From JABDDM01 sp038240295 (GTDB taxonomy: Bacteria; Bacteroidota; Ignavibacteria; Palsa-1295): a DNA stretch of 20,518 nucleotides. Below are positions 6,556 through 14,773 of the stretch, piece by piece (positions within the stretch are counted from its first letter, which is position 1; each line of letters begins with the position of its first letter). The DNA is taken from NCBI GenBank assembly GCA_038240295.1, contig JBBSDW010000045.1, positions 1 through 20,518 on the forward strand. The letters run 5' to 3'. Below the pieces are notes generated by a model. The model searched no databases, was not told the origin of the DNA, and saw only the letters and a list, made by a program, of their open reading frames with translations. A program made the translations under genes and the position numbers.

Positions 6556-9500
6556 ATGAACCTGAGAAGAGCTTTTTCCACTCGCTCCCTCATCCCAGTG
6601 TGCTACGTAGCACTTGCGCTCGTTGTTTCATTTGCCACCGCCGAGGCCCAATCCGGTAAGATCAAGGCCAAGGTGATCGACGCAAAGACGGGTGAGGCAC
6701 TTGTCCGTGCGACCGTGCAGGTCGTCGAGACGAAGCAGGGAGCCTACTCCAAAGATGACGGCTTTGCAACCGTGATTAATGTGTCGCCAGGTGAATCCTA
6801 TCACGTCATGGCAAAATACGCCGGCTATAAGCCGCAGACGATTGAGGGTGTAAGGATCCTCTCGGACGAAACGACGCTGCTTACCTTTAAGCTTACCAAT
6901 TCGGACGTCGATACGATCATTGTTTCGACCGAGAGGATCATGGTCTCGAAAACGAATACGGAAGTTGGTCGAAAATTTACGGCGTCGAACGTCGTCAATA
7001 CACCAGGCCGTCAGAATTTAAACGAGATCATCCGGCTTACGCCAGGCGTCTATACCGATGCGACTAGCGGCGGACTCAGCTTTAACGGAAGCCGTGGCAC
7101 ATCGAACTCCATTCGTATCAATGGTGTCGAGACGGTCGATCCTGTGACCGGCACGACTGGATCGATCCAGACTTCTATTTCGAAATTTGCGATCTCCGAA
7201 ATTAACGTTGTCTCTGCCGGTGGAAGTGCTAAGGACGGTAACTATACGGGCGGACTTGTCAACTCTTCGACTCGAAGCGGCGGTGAGGCATTTGAGTTTC
7301 AGTTGCACTATCGCCAAGACGTCCCTGCATTGTTTGGCTACTCGAGCAATGGCCACAAACAGCTCGGGCAGAACGACAAGATCTATGAAATCGCTCTGGG
7401 CGGGCCGCTTTCCGACGATATCCATTACTACGTAACTGCAAAAGGCGAGACACGCCAATTCGATAATTACTTCACGATCCCGACCTACGTCAACGAAGGT
7501 CTCGACGTTCGCGATCCTGTTGGCAATACCGCCGGCCAGCTTCCGAATCGCTCGCATTACAATCGTTCGGTTACCGGTAAGTTGACCTTTGGCTTGCTTG
7601 GCTTCAATCTGAGCGCAGACGCTATCTTTTCTTCGGAAAGCCGCGAATATAATTCGGTCTTCTTCTACTATTCGGATCCTGCGAATTTGACGGCAAGCAA
7701 CGAGTTGAATAACGTTTATTCACTCACGGGCAGCAAGTCGATCGGTGATGGAGTTTTACAGTTCGACGCGAGTTACGAGACAATCAATTTTGACAATGGA
7801 CGATTCGATCAATCGGTCAGTCCAAGTTTGTTTTCCCTCTACAATATTTACAAGCCGACAGATAAGTATACCTACGACGACAATAACCACGTACTGAATG
7901 CGGGGGCTGATGGGATCGTAGATATTTACACGCCAGTTTCCAAGCAGGTCCCAGATCCGAGCAATCCGACGCAGGTTCTAAGCTTGACCGCCGCTGGTAT
8001 CAACCCACTCACAGGCCATGTCGAAGGTCCCCTTATAACGCAAACGACGCAAAATCCATACGGGTTGTACAATACGTTCGCCACTGCGGGTAATGCAGGT
8101 GGTTATCAGTTCGATCAGCGCCAGCAGACGCAGTTCGATGCTAATTTCACGCAGCAGGTCGGTGCGCATTTTATCAACGGGGGCGTCGAGGGACACTTGT
8201 GGCACGTAGCCTCTCAATCGAACGGCCTGCCGTGGGATGCGAATCCTTTTAAGGATTCGTTCGACGTCAAGTCGCAGTACGGAGCGGTCTTCGTTGAAGA
8301 TAAGATGGAGTTTAACGACATCACGTTTGCGCCTGGCGTTCGATTCGATTTCTATAATCCTGGTTCGAACCGCAATATCACGAATCTCTTCAATCCAGTC
8401 AATACCTCGATCACCAAGAATGCGGATGGCACGAACGACACTACAACAACCTATAATGTTGCGAACGCGCCCGTTCAAACACAGCTAAGCCCTCGATTGG
8501 GGATTACGTACGCTGTCACCGAACAGACCACGTTCAATTTTAACTACGATTGGTATTTCAAGGAGCCGTTGCTCAACGATGTGCTTTCGAATACAGGCGG
8601 AAATCTCCAGCAAGTCTTCGCTCGTGGCAACCAGATTGTCGGCAATGGTGCACTCAAGGCCGAGCGGACCAAGGAGATCGCCGTCGGATTCAACACGCAG
8701 TTGAACGATGTGTTTGCGGTCAGCCTGCAGGGAATTTATAAAGATCTTCGTAACCATACCGGTCTTCAGTTGATCAGCGGACCCCTGTTGCCGATCGGGT
8801 ATACCGTTTATTCGGACGATCAGTATGGCAACGTTCGCAGCTTGCAGCTCGTGCTCGATAAGCGTATGTCGAATAACTTCTCGGCACGCCTGAACTATAC
8901 GTATTCGGTTGCCAAAGGCACCTCGGCATCTGCAACATCGGCCTATGCGCAGCTTATCAATTATAATCCGAACTCTGAAAACGCCGTACTGCCACTGCAG
9001 CCGTTCTATCTCGATTACGATCGAACGCATGTTGCGCAGTTCATTTTTAACCTGAATTACTTAAAAGGCGAAGGACCGACCGTGCTTGGTACGAAGATCC
9101 TGCAGTTGTTCTCGCTTTCAACGACGACGGAATATCAGACAGGGATTCCTTACACTCGGCTCGATCAGCGCGGTGTTCAGATCGGTGAGTACAATGCAGA
9201 ACGTGAACCTGATTACTTCCAGACGGATGCGCAGCTTACGCGCACGGTGCCCTTTGGAGATATTTTTGGCGAGAGCATGAAGAATTTCTTCCTCGATCTC
9301 ACCCTTGAAGTTACCAATGTTTTCAACACCACCAATCCACTCTTTGTCTATTCGCAGACAGGGCAGGGCGATGATGATGGCTCGAACGCAAAGTTTCTCG
9401 GGACCGAGGAATTCTACAACAATCCGACACCGACGATCATCCAGACGATCGGACCGCAGTATGATCCACTCGGACATCTGCTCTACAACCCTCGCGCGGA

Positions 9501-9636
9501 TTTGAACCACGATGGTAAGGTTTCACTCGCAGAGCAGCAGATCGCCTACGATCAGTATCGTCACGATCGCTTCGCACGCCGCACGAATTACCAGGCACCG
9601 CGCCGCGTATTCTTTAACGTTGCACTCCGCTTCTAA
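6556..9636 (+). CDS. TonB-dependent outer membrane receptor with carboxypeptidase-regulatory-like N-terminal domain
   Basis: The product of 1026 residues has a signal peptide (residues 1-32, ending TAEAQ) and a carboxypeptidase D regulatory-like domain at about 33-113 (KIKAKVIDAKTGEALVRATV). A TonB-box-like DTIIVS sits at 119-124. The plug domain (LNEIIRLTPGVYTDATSGG around 155-175, then RINGVETVDP) follows, then a large beta-barrel ending in RRVFFNVALRF with the C-terminal Phe typical of outer-membrane barrels. This domain order matches the SusC/RagA-like and related receptors of the FCB group, but no SusD partner is adjacent. An EF-hand-type loop (982-993) lies near the C-terminus. The ATG at 6556 heads the signal peptide; an in-frame start at 6517 would add 13 residues before it. 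Substrate unknown. The next gene begins 14 nt after the stop codon. Confidence 0.92.
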   Translation: MNLRRAFSTRSLIPVCYVALALVVSFATAEAQSGKIKAKVIDAKTGEALVRATVQVVETKQGAYSKDDGFATVINVSPGESYHVMAKYAGYKPQTIEGVRILSDETTLLTFKLTNSDVDTIIVSTERIMVSKTNTEVGRKFTASNVVNTPGRQNLNEIIRLTPGVYTDATSGGLSFNGSRGTSNSIRINGVETVDPVTGTTGSIQTSISKFAISEINVVSAGGSAKDGNYTGGLVNSSTRSGGEAFEFQLHYRQDVPALFGYSSNGHKQLGQNDKIYEIALGGPLSDDIHYYVTAKGETRQFDNYFTIPTYVNEGLDVRDPVGNTAGQLPNRSHYNRSVTGKLTFGLLGFNLSADAIFSSESREYNSVFFYYSDPANLTASNELNNVYSLTGSKSIGDGVLQFDASYETINFDNGRFDQSVSPSLFSLYNIYKPTDKYTYDDNNHVLNAGADGIVDIYTPVSKQVPDPSNPTQVLSLTAAGINPLTGHVEGPLITQTTQNPYGLYNTFATAGNAGGYQFDQRQQTQFDANFTQQVGAHFINGGVEGHLWHVASQSNGLPWDANPFKDSFDVKSQYGAVFVEDKMEFNDITFAPGVRFDFYNPGSNRNITNLFNPVNTSITKNADGTNDTTTTYNVANAPVQTQLSPRLGITYAVTEQTTFNFNYDWYFKEPLLNDVLSNTGGNLQQVFARGNQIVGNGALKAERTKEIAVGFNTQLNDVFAVSLQGIYKDLRNHTGLQLISGPLLPIGYTVYSDDQYGNVRSLQLVLDKRMSNNFSARLNYTYSVAKGTSASATSAYAQLINYNPNSENAVLPLQPFYLDYDRTHVAQFIFNLNYLKGEGPTVLGTKILQLFSLSTTTEYQTGIPYTRLDQRGVQIGEYNAEREPDYFQTDAQLTRTVPFGDIFGESMKNFFLDLTLEVTNVFNTTNPLFVYSQTGQGDDDGSNAKFLGTEEFYNNPTPTIIQTIGPQYDPLGHLLYNPRADLNHDGKVSLAEQQIAYDQYRHDRFARRTNYQAPRRVFFNVALRF

Positions 9637-9650
9637 TCCAGCTACGACCC

Positions 9651-12600
9651 ATGAAGCGTTTACAAAAAGTTGTTTCAGCCAAGTTTGAATTCAATACGGT
9701 GATGATGGTTTCACGATCGATCCTTCGTTCTTGCGTCATTCGCAATCGAGTGCTGGTTGCGCTCTTGTTCGGTGCGCTTGCTTTACCGACCATCCTGACC
9801 GGTCAGGCGTCTGCCCGTCCCGTCCCAAAGGGGAAAAAGGATAAAGTCCAACCAGAGCGTTTTATTCGCCAGACGAATAACTACAGCAACATCTTTTTCT
9901 ACCTTACGAACAAAGGTGTGCTCTTTAATTCAGGCAACGGCCAGGCTGAGGGATTGTTCTGGCCTCGCGGATCGTCGAATAGCTATATTTTTGGTTGCGG
10001 ACTTTGGTTTGCAACGAAAAAAATCATCTCGGGCCGCCGACAGAAGCTTTGCGAGATTGGCTACAATCCCAACTCGGGCGCGGGCTGGTATGCGCCGGGC
10101 GAATATAACGATCCCGATAACGGTTCGAACGTCGATTCGAAGTATATTTCTTATTTAAGCTCACGCTACGATAAATATAAAGGTACCTATTCTGGTGCGC
10201 CGTCGAGCTTTGTGCCAGATGCGAACGTCCATTGGCCACTCTGGGATACGTCACTTACGCGTACCATCAAACAGAATTTCTATTTTGGCGACTATATCTC
10301 CAAAGTAGCCGATCGTGATCAGGCGTCGTTGCAAACCAAAATGGGAGCCACCACGAAAAAGATCGCAGCTCCCGCAATGCTTTCCCAGGAAGACATTGTA
10401 GATTTTTATGATGATGCCGATCCGACGCAAAATCCGGAATTCAAACCGAACACGGGATACCCGTTCGGTCTCAATATTCAGGAGGTTGTCTATAGCTGGA
10501 GTTTTGGAAAATATCGTGACCTGCTCTTCGTTCGTTACAAAGCACAGAACACTTCCAAGGATACGTTGCACGAATGCTATTTAGCACCTGCTTTTGATCC
10601 CGATTTGGGTGATCCGGCGAACGATCACAACACCTATCTCGCAGATGCGGATTCGGTAACAACAAAGCAGAATCCAGGCCTCGTCGAACCGTTTCGTAGT
10701 CATCCCTCAAAATTGAACATGGCCTATCAGTTCAGCGAGCAGGAGGGTGGAAAAGAATACGGTGTGGTTGGCTTCTCGTTCCTTGAGTCGCCGACGATCA
10801 ATCCATCGAGCGGTGAGATCATTGACAATAGCGATAGCGCTGCAATTGGCGGTTATGGTCCGAACGGGCTCAAGCAGCTTGGGCTGAAAACCTTCCAGAA
10901 ATGGACGTTACAGAACGATCCAAGCACGCAGGATCTTCGTTATGACTTTATGGCGGCGAACACGCTGAACACGGACAAAAATGCGAAAGGCGACATGCGC
11001 CTCCTGTTTGCAACGGGGCCGTTCGTACTGCCTCCTGGTAAGTTCGTAGAGACGACGATCGGTATCGGAATCGCCCTTGCGGATTTGAAAACGCAGTCAA
11101 AAAATATCGATTCCTGCATTCGACTGATGGCATTTGCACAAAGCGTATTTAATAATCAGGTTGGTGTCGATTCTGCTCCGCAGATCCATCACTTCTTATC
11201 GCCTGTTCCACCCGAGGTTCCGAACCTTCATACACAGGCCCTCGATCGTGCAGTGCTCGTCACCTGGGATTCGGCAGCCGAAAATTCTGTCGATCCGCTT
11301 ACAGACAGCAAGATCGCACTTCCATTTATTGGATATCAGCTTTATCGCACCACACGCAGCGATCACGATTCTACAATCCGTCCCGATGGACAAAATCCGG
11401 TGATCAAACTTGGTGAATGGGCGCTTTATGATTTCCGTCAGGATACTCTTTTTGATACAAAGGGTAAAGTGTCAGGATTTCGCTTTCATCGCATCAACAG
11501 CACTCCGCATCCGATCCCGCATTCCTATCTCGATGTCGGCGACGATAACCACACCGGTGCGCTCGAAGGCAACGAAGGGTTGAAGAACGGGATCCGGTAC
11601 TATTATTATCTTATCGCCTACGATGAGTATGATTCGGTCAATAACGTTGGACCGCTCTATACTGCGATCGTCGCTCCAAAGAATTTCGTCTCCGAGATTC
11701 CTACAAAGCCACCGTTTGTTGGCATCCCCGATTCAACGCTGTTGAGTCCAGGAAATCTCGGCTGCCTCGGAAATGGAGTATCTGCTATTCATATAGATAT
11801 TGCAGATACAGGTAAGTTTGAACAGCTCTTTACCAACGACACGATCAATGTGAAGTTGCAGGAGCGCTGGTCGGAGTTCGCACAGTCGTTCGGCAATTTG
11901 CCCGGGGCGATCAATCAGAGCCCACTCAATCTTTACGTCGACGTATCGGAGCAGCGTAATGGTATTAACATTACCTACGACAAGGATTTCAATCCTGCCG
12001 CGGCACCACCGATCACGCCATACAACTTTGCAACAGGGCTCGTAAACCACGTTATCGGACAGCAAGGCGATTCAACGTTTACTGGCAGGTTTACAACGGA
12101 GAACGTGGCCTTCGCGCCATACCAGCTTGTCGATCAGGCGTTCCGTGTACTTCTCGATTACAAGTTTGTGCAGCTCACGGCGCCGTATCGGTTGCATTCG
12201 ATCGATGTTGCTGGAGCGGATCCGGCAGGAGTTCATTTGTCGCCGCGTACGCTTCACGTGCCGACAGGCGCACCGGCTGTGAGCCTTGCAAATCTTGATA
12301 GCGTTACGAGCCCGTCATTCCTTGGCTCGCTCGGCGAGGCAACCTATGAAGTCGATTTCGGCGCCGCTATTCCGTTTGGCGAAAATGATTTTGATACCAC
12401 GAAGAAGGCCGTTTTCTTCCATAACAGCATCGTCGACAAAACGACAAAGACGACATTCTCGCCAGATGTGCTTCCTGTGACCGTCATGAGTATTGCGCAG
12501 CCATGCGGTACACTCAAGCACATTCGTCCAGGCCAGGCCAACGATGTAACGACCGAGTTCGATTGCCGTTATTACTCTGCCTGTGGTTGCAGCTCAATGG

Positions 12601-13481
12601 GTACCCCTGCACCGACATTCAGCGATCCAGATTCGATGCATGTTCCTATTCCAGGGCATTTTGCGTTGGACGCCTATCACTATACGGTAGATGATCGCGC
12701 GACGAATTCGAACGTTGCCCCCTTCACCGGTCCCGATCAGCGGACTACGGGTCCGGTTTACTTCTCGCACAATGGACTTGCAGAAAACTCATCTGGTGCG
12801 AAGCATTTGGTAACAGTTCATCGCCTCCGTTTGGCGGGTGCTGAGATCATTTTGAATCCTCAGGAGATCCTGAGTCCTGAATCGGGCGACAGCGTCGCTG
12901 CGGGCACGCCTGTCACCGATTTCAAAGCTGGTGACAAGCTCACGGTGCAGTTTACCGGCGGATCTCGCGGGTTGCCATTCCCTGATTCGACGTTTATCAT
13001 CTATACATCGGGCAGAAACAACACCAACTTTACCGATAACAGACTCTATGATCCCGCAGCGGTCCTGAGTCAAGTACAGGTTGTTCCGAATCCTTATATC
13101 GTTACGCATGATGGCCAGACGAGCACGGATAACGCGAAGCTTTACTTTACAAGGCTTCCACCGCGTTGCACGATCGAGATCTATTCGATCGCAGGTGATT
13201 TGATCAAGACGATCGAACACAATGGCTATGCTTCGACTTCGCTGCCCGATCCGAATAACATCGGAGGTACGCTAACGACCTACGATTACACACAGTTGGG
13301 CGATCGCTATTCTCAGGAAGAGTGGAATTTGCTTTCGGAAGGCAGGCAGCGTGTCGGCTCGCAGGTACTCATTGCCAGGATCATTGCTCGTGATCCGATC
13401 TCGAATGCGGAATTGGCTGAGACAACGACGAAGTTCGCTGTTGTGCTCGGTGGTTTCCATATCGTCGGAAAGAGCAACTAA
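9651..13481 (+). CDS. Giant secreted protein (1276 aa) with Fn3-like segment and diverged C-terminal sorting-like domain
   Basis: I do not recognise a named family. A hydrophobic signal segment (VLVALLFGALALPTILTG) ends near ASA at residue ~56. The ATG at 9651 leaves a long 33-residue n-region; ATGs at 9702 and 9705 would give a more ordinary signal peptide. The N-terminal half is rich in aromatic residues, Gly and Asp. An Fn3-like stretch lies around 521-560 (PEVPNLHTQALDRAVLVTWDS). A Cys cluster (Cys972, 978, 980) follows. From about 1144 the pattern VVPNPY, IYSIAGDLIKTI, EWNLLSEGR and TTKFAVV recalls FlgD-like/T9SS C-terminal domains, but it ends in GKSN rather than a standard sorting end. 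It lies between a TonB receptor and a PorV-like barrel, suggesting a surface protein working with them. Confidence 0.85.
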   Translation: MKRLQKVVSAKFEFNTVMMVSRSILRSCVIRNRVLVALLFGALALPTILTGQASARPVPKGKKDKVQPERFIRQTNNYSNIFFYLTNKGVLFNSGNGQAEGLFWPRGSSNSYIFGCGLWFATKKIISGRRQKLCEIGYNPNSGAGWYAPGEYNDPDNGSNVDSKYISYLSSRYDKYKGTYSGAPSSFVPDANVHWPLWDTSLTRTIKQNFYFGDYISKVADRDQASLQTKMGATTKKIAAPAMLSQEDIVDFYDDADPTQNPEFKPNTGYPFGLNIQEVVYSWSFGKYRDLLFVRYKAQNTSKDTLHECYLAPAFDPDLGDPANDHNTYLADADSVTTKQNPGLVEPFRSHPSKLNMAYQFSEQEGGKEYGVVGFSFLESPTINPSSGEIIDNSDSAAIGGYGPNGLKQLGLKTFQKWTLQNDPSTQDLRYDFMAANTLNTDKNAKGDMRLLFATGPFVLPPGKFVETTIGIGIALADLKTQSKNIDSCIRLMAFAQSVFNNQVGVDSAPQIHHFLSPVPPEVPNLHTQALDRAVLVTWDSAAENSVDPLTDSKIALPFIGYQLYRTTRSDHDSTIRPDGQNPVIKLGEWALYDFRQDTLFDTKGKVSGFRFHRINSTPHPIPHSYLDVGDDNHTGALEGNEGLKNGIRYYYYLIAYDEYDSVNNVGPLYTAIVAPKNFVSEIPTKPPFVGIPDSTLLSPGNLGCLGNGVSAIHIDIADTGKFEQLFTNDTINVKLQERWSEFAQSFGNLPGAINQSPLNLYVDVSEQRNGINITYDKDFNPAAAPPITPYNFATGLVNHVIGQQGDSTFTGRFTTENVAFAPYQLVDQAFRVLLDYKFVQLTAPYRLHSIDVAGADPAGVHLSPRTLHVPTGAPAVSLANLDSVTSPSFLGSLGEATYEVDFGAAIPFGENDFDTTKKAVFFHNSIVDKTTKTTFSPDVLPVTVMSIAQPCGTLKHIRPGQANDVTTEFDCRYYSACGCSSMGTPAPTFSDPDSMHVPIPGHFALDAYHYTVDDRATNSNVAPFTGPDQRTTGPVYFSHNGLAENSSGAKHLVTVHRLRLAGAEIILNPQEILSPESGDSVAAGTPVTDFKAGDKLTVQFTGGSRGLPFPDSTFIIYTSGRNNTNFTDNRLYDPAAVLSQVQVVPNPYIVTHDGQTSTDNAKLYFTRLPPRCTIEIYSIAGDLIKTIEHNGYASTSLPDPNNIGGTLTTYDYTQLGDRYSQEEWNLLSEGRQRVGSQVLIARIIARDPISNAELAETTTKFAVVLGGFHIVGKSN

Positions 13482-13500
13482 AGAAGCAACAGGAGAGAGG

Positions 13501-13524
13501 TGCGGACATCGGAAGATGCCCGCA
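13501..13524 (+). other. Intercistronic hairpin with GGAA (GNRA) loop
   Basis: TGCGG and CATC (13501-13505, 13507-13510) pair with GATG and CCGCA (13515-13518, 13520-13524) around a GGAA tetraloop, with a single A-C mismatch. No T-run follows, so it is not a terminator. A stable GNRA-capped hairpin between the giant-protein gene and the PorV-like gene could act in mRNA processing or stability. Confidence 0.55.
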
Positions 13525-13564
13525 AGTGTGAGAAGTTCGGATAATACAAAGTTTCCAAGTGTCG

Positions 13565-14650
13565 ATGAACAAGATGCTCTCAAAGTCTAACGTTTCAATG
13601 CGGATCCTTGGTCTTGCGCTTTCGGTCGGGTTGGTCAGCGGACTTTCGCTGACGGATTCGGCTCGCGCGCAGGCAAATACCACCACGGGTACCACTTCCA
13701 CGAACTTTACAAATGTGGGATCAAGTGGAGCTACCTTCCAGAATATCTGGGTTGGCGCACGCTCAGCGGGAATGGGGGGCGCCTTTAGTGCGCTCGCCGA
13801 TGACATTACCGCTCTTTATTGGAATCCCGCAGGTATCGCGAGGATCGGCAATGGCATCAATGTAGGCGCAACCTATACCCGCTGGTTTGGCGACATCGCT
13901 CATAACTTTATCGGCGCAGTGCTGCCGATCAGCGAAAAATATCGTGCTGGGGTCAGTATGACATTTGTTGATTACGGTTCGCTTCGCACCGCATCGATCA
14001 ACAAGGATTATAATGCTGGTACCTTCAATGCGAATGATCTTGCGCTCGCGGTGACCCTCGCCGGTGCGCTTACCGATCGATTCTCGTTTGGTGTAACCGC
14101 GCGATATATTCACAACGCAATTCTCGATCTATCTGCAGACGGGATTTCGTTCGACGCCGGTTCGCTGTATCAGACCGACTTCTACAATATGAAGATCTCG
14201 CTCGATCTTTCGAACCTCGGAGCCGATCGTGGCTTCCAGGGTAATTCGCTCGCGTTGCTTGCGAACAATCCCTCGCTGAATGTCGTAGGCCGTCAGTTGG
14301 ATACACGGCTTGTCACGAGCGATTTTCCCATTCCGTTGACATTCCGAATCGGAGTTGCTACCGATATTTTCCAGAACAAGGTCGAAGGTCAGAAGCTTAA
14401 CGTTGCGATTGATTTTGCAACGCATTCCGATAATGCCGAGACCTTTAACTTGGGCGGTGAATATGTATGGAACGACCTGCTTGCTTTGCGAGCCGGTTAT
14501 GCGTTCAACGACGATCAGCTTGGCATCGCCGGTGGTCTTGGCGTTCGGTATAAGTCTGAAGATTTTAACGGGAACGTCGACTACGCGATCTCGCCAACGC
14601 GTACGTTCGGTTTGATCCACAGGATCTCGATCAGTGCTGCATTCCAGTAA
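13565..14650 (+). CDS. PorV/PorQ family outer membrane beta-barrel protein
   Basis: The product of 361 residues has a signal peptide (residues 1-36, ending DSARAQ) and the N-terminal hallmark of the PorV/PorQ/UPF0164 family, GARSAGMGGAFSALADD (64-80) followed by ITALYWNPAGIA. The rest alternates in the beta-barrel manner and ends ISISAAFQ with aromatic Phe near the C-terminus. PorV in T9SS is the outer-membrane shuttle that takes cargo with C-terminal domains from the SprA/Sov translocon to the attachment complex. Relatives outside the core T9SS may serve as dedicated partners. The ATG at 13565 heads the signal peptide; a GTG six bases upstream is in frame. Its position after the giant secreted protein fits a partner or shuttle role, which is inference. 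Confidence 0.88.
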   Translation: MNKMLSKSNVSMRILGLALSVGLVSGLSLTDSARAQANTTTGTTSTNFTNVGSSGATFQNIWVGARSAGMGGAFSALADDITALYWNPAGIARIGNGINVGATYTRWFGDIAHNFIGAVLPISEKYRAGVSMTFVDYGSLRTASINKDYNAGTFNANDLALAVTLAGALTDRFSFGVTARYIHNAILDLSADGISFDAGSLYQTDFYNMKISLDLSNLGADRGFQGNSLALLANNPSLNVVGRQLDTRLVTSDFPIPLTFRIGVATDIFQNKVEGQKLNVAIDFATHSDNAETFNLGGEYVWNDLLALRAGYAFNDDQLGIAGGLGVRYKSEDFNGNVDYAISPTRTFGLIHRISISAAFQ

Positions 14651-14680
14651 CCAGGAAGGCCGTTTCGTCAAGTGTATAAA

Positions 14681-14717
14681 TGGGCGCTCTCGTTTCTGAG
14701 GGCGCTCAAACTATTTT
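14681..14717 (+). terminator. Probable terminator after the PorV-like gene
   Basis: A stem of twelve pairs including three G-T pairs (14681-14692 with 14697-14708) closes a TTTC loop. It is followed by AACTATTTT rather than an uninterrupted T-run. The strong GC stem 30 nt after the stop codon suggests the receptor/giant protein/PorV unit ends here. Confidence 0.55.
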
Positions 14718-14728
14718 AGGCGTCCCGA

Positions 14729-14748
14729 GCGTGGTTTCGAAACCTCGC
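14729..14748. promoter_or_regulatory. 20-bp near-perfect palindrome, candidate operator
   Basis: GCG-T-GGTTTC-GAAACC-T-CGC is symmetric at 9 of 10 position pairs; only the T/T pair at 14732 and 14745 breaks it, and the inner 12 bases (14733-14744) are perfect. There is no loop, so it is better suited as a dimeric DNA-binding site than an RNA hairpin. It ends 25 nt before the GWxTD gene start, in a 65-nt gap behind a probable terminator, where a promoter is needed. The regulator is unknown. Confidence 0.45.
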
Positions 14749-14773
14749 CGCTCATCAGTCGTAGTATTCGCCC

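Noticed and set aside
8485..9030. Long antisense frame opposite the TonB-dependent receptor (and others of the same kind at 7018-7557, 7978-8478 and 12789-13220).
   Set aside because: The products are low-complexity Arg/Ile-rich sequences produced by the codon bias of the sense gene; no signal, motif or start context.
9651..13481. SusD/RagB-like lipoprotein as partner of the receptor.
   Set aside because: There is no lipobox Cys after the signal segment, the length is about twice that of SusD, and no TPR-like helical pattern is seen.
14682..14707. Direct repeat GGGCGCTC at 14682-14689 and 14700-14707.
   Set aside because: Both copies fall in the arms of the hairpin that forms the probable terminator; the pairing allows G-T pairs and explains the similarity.
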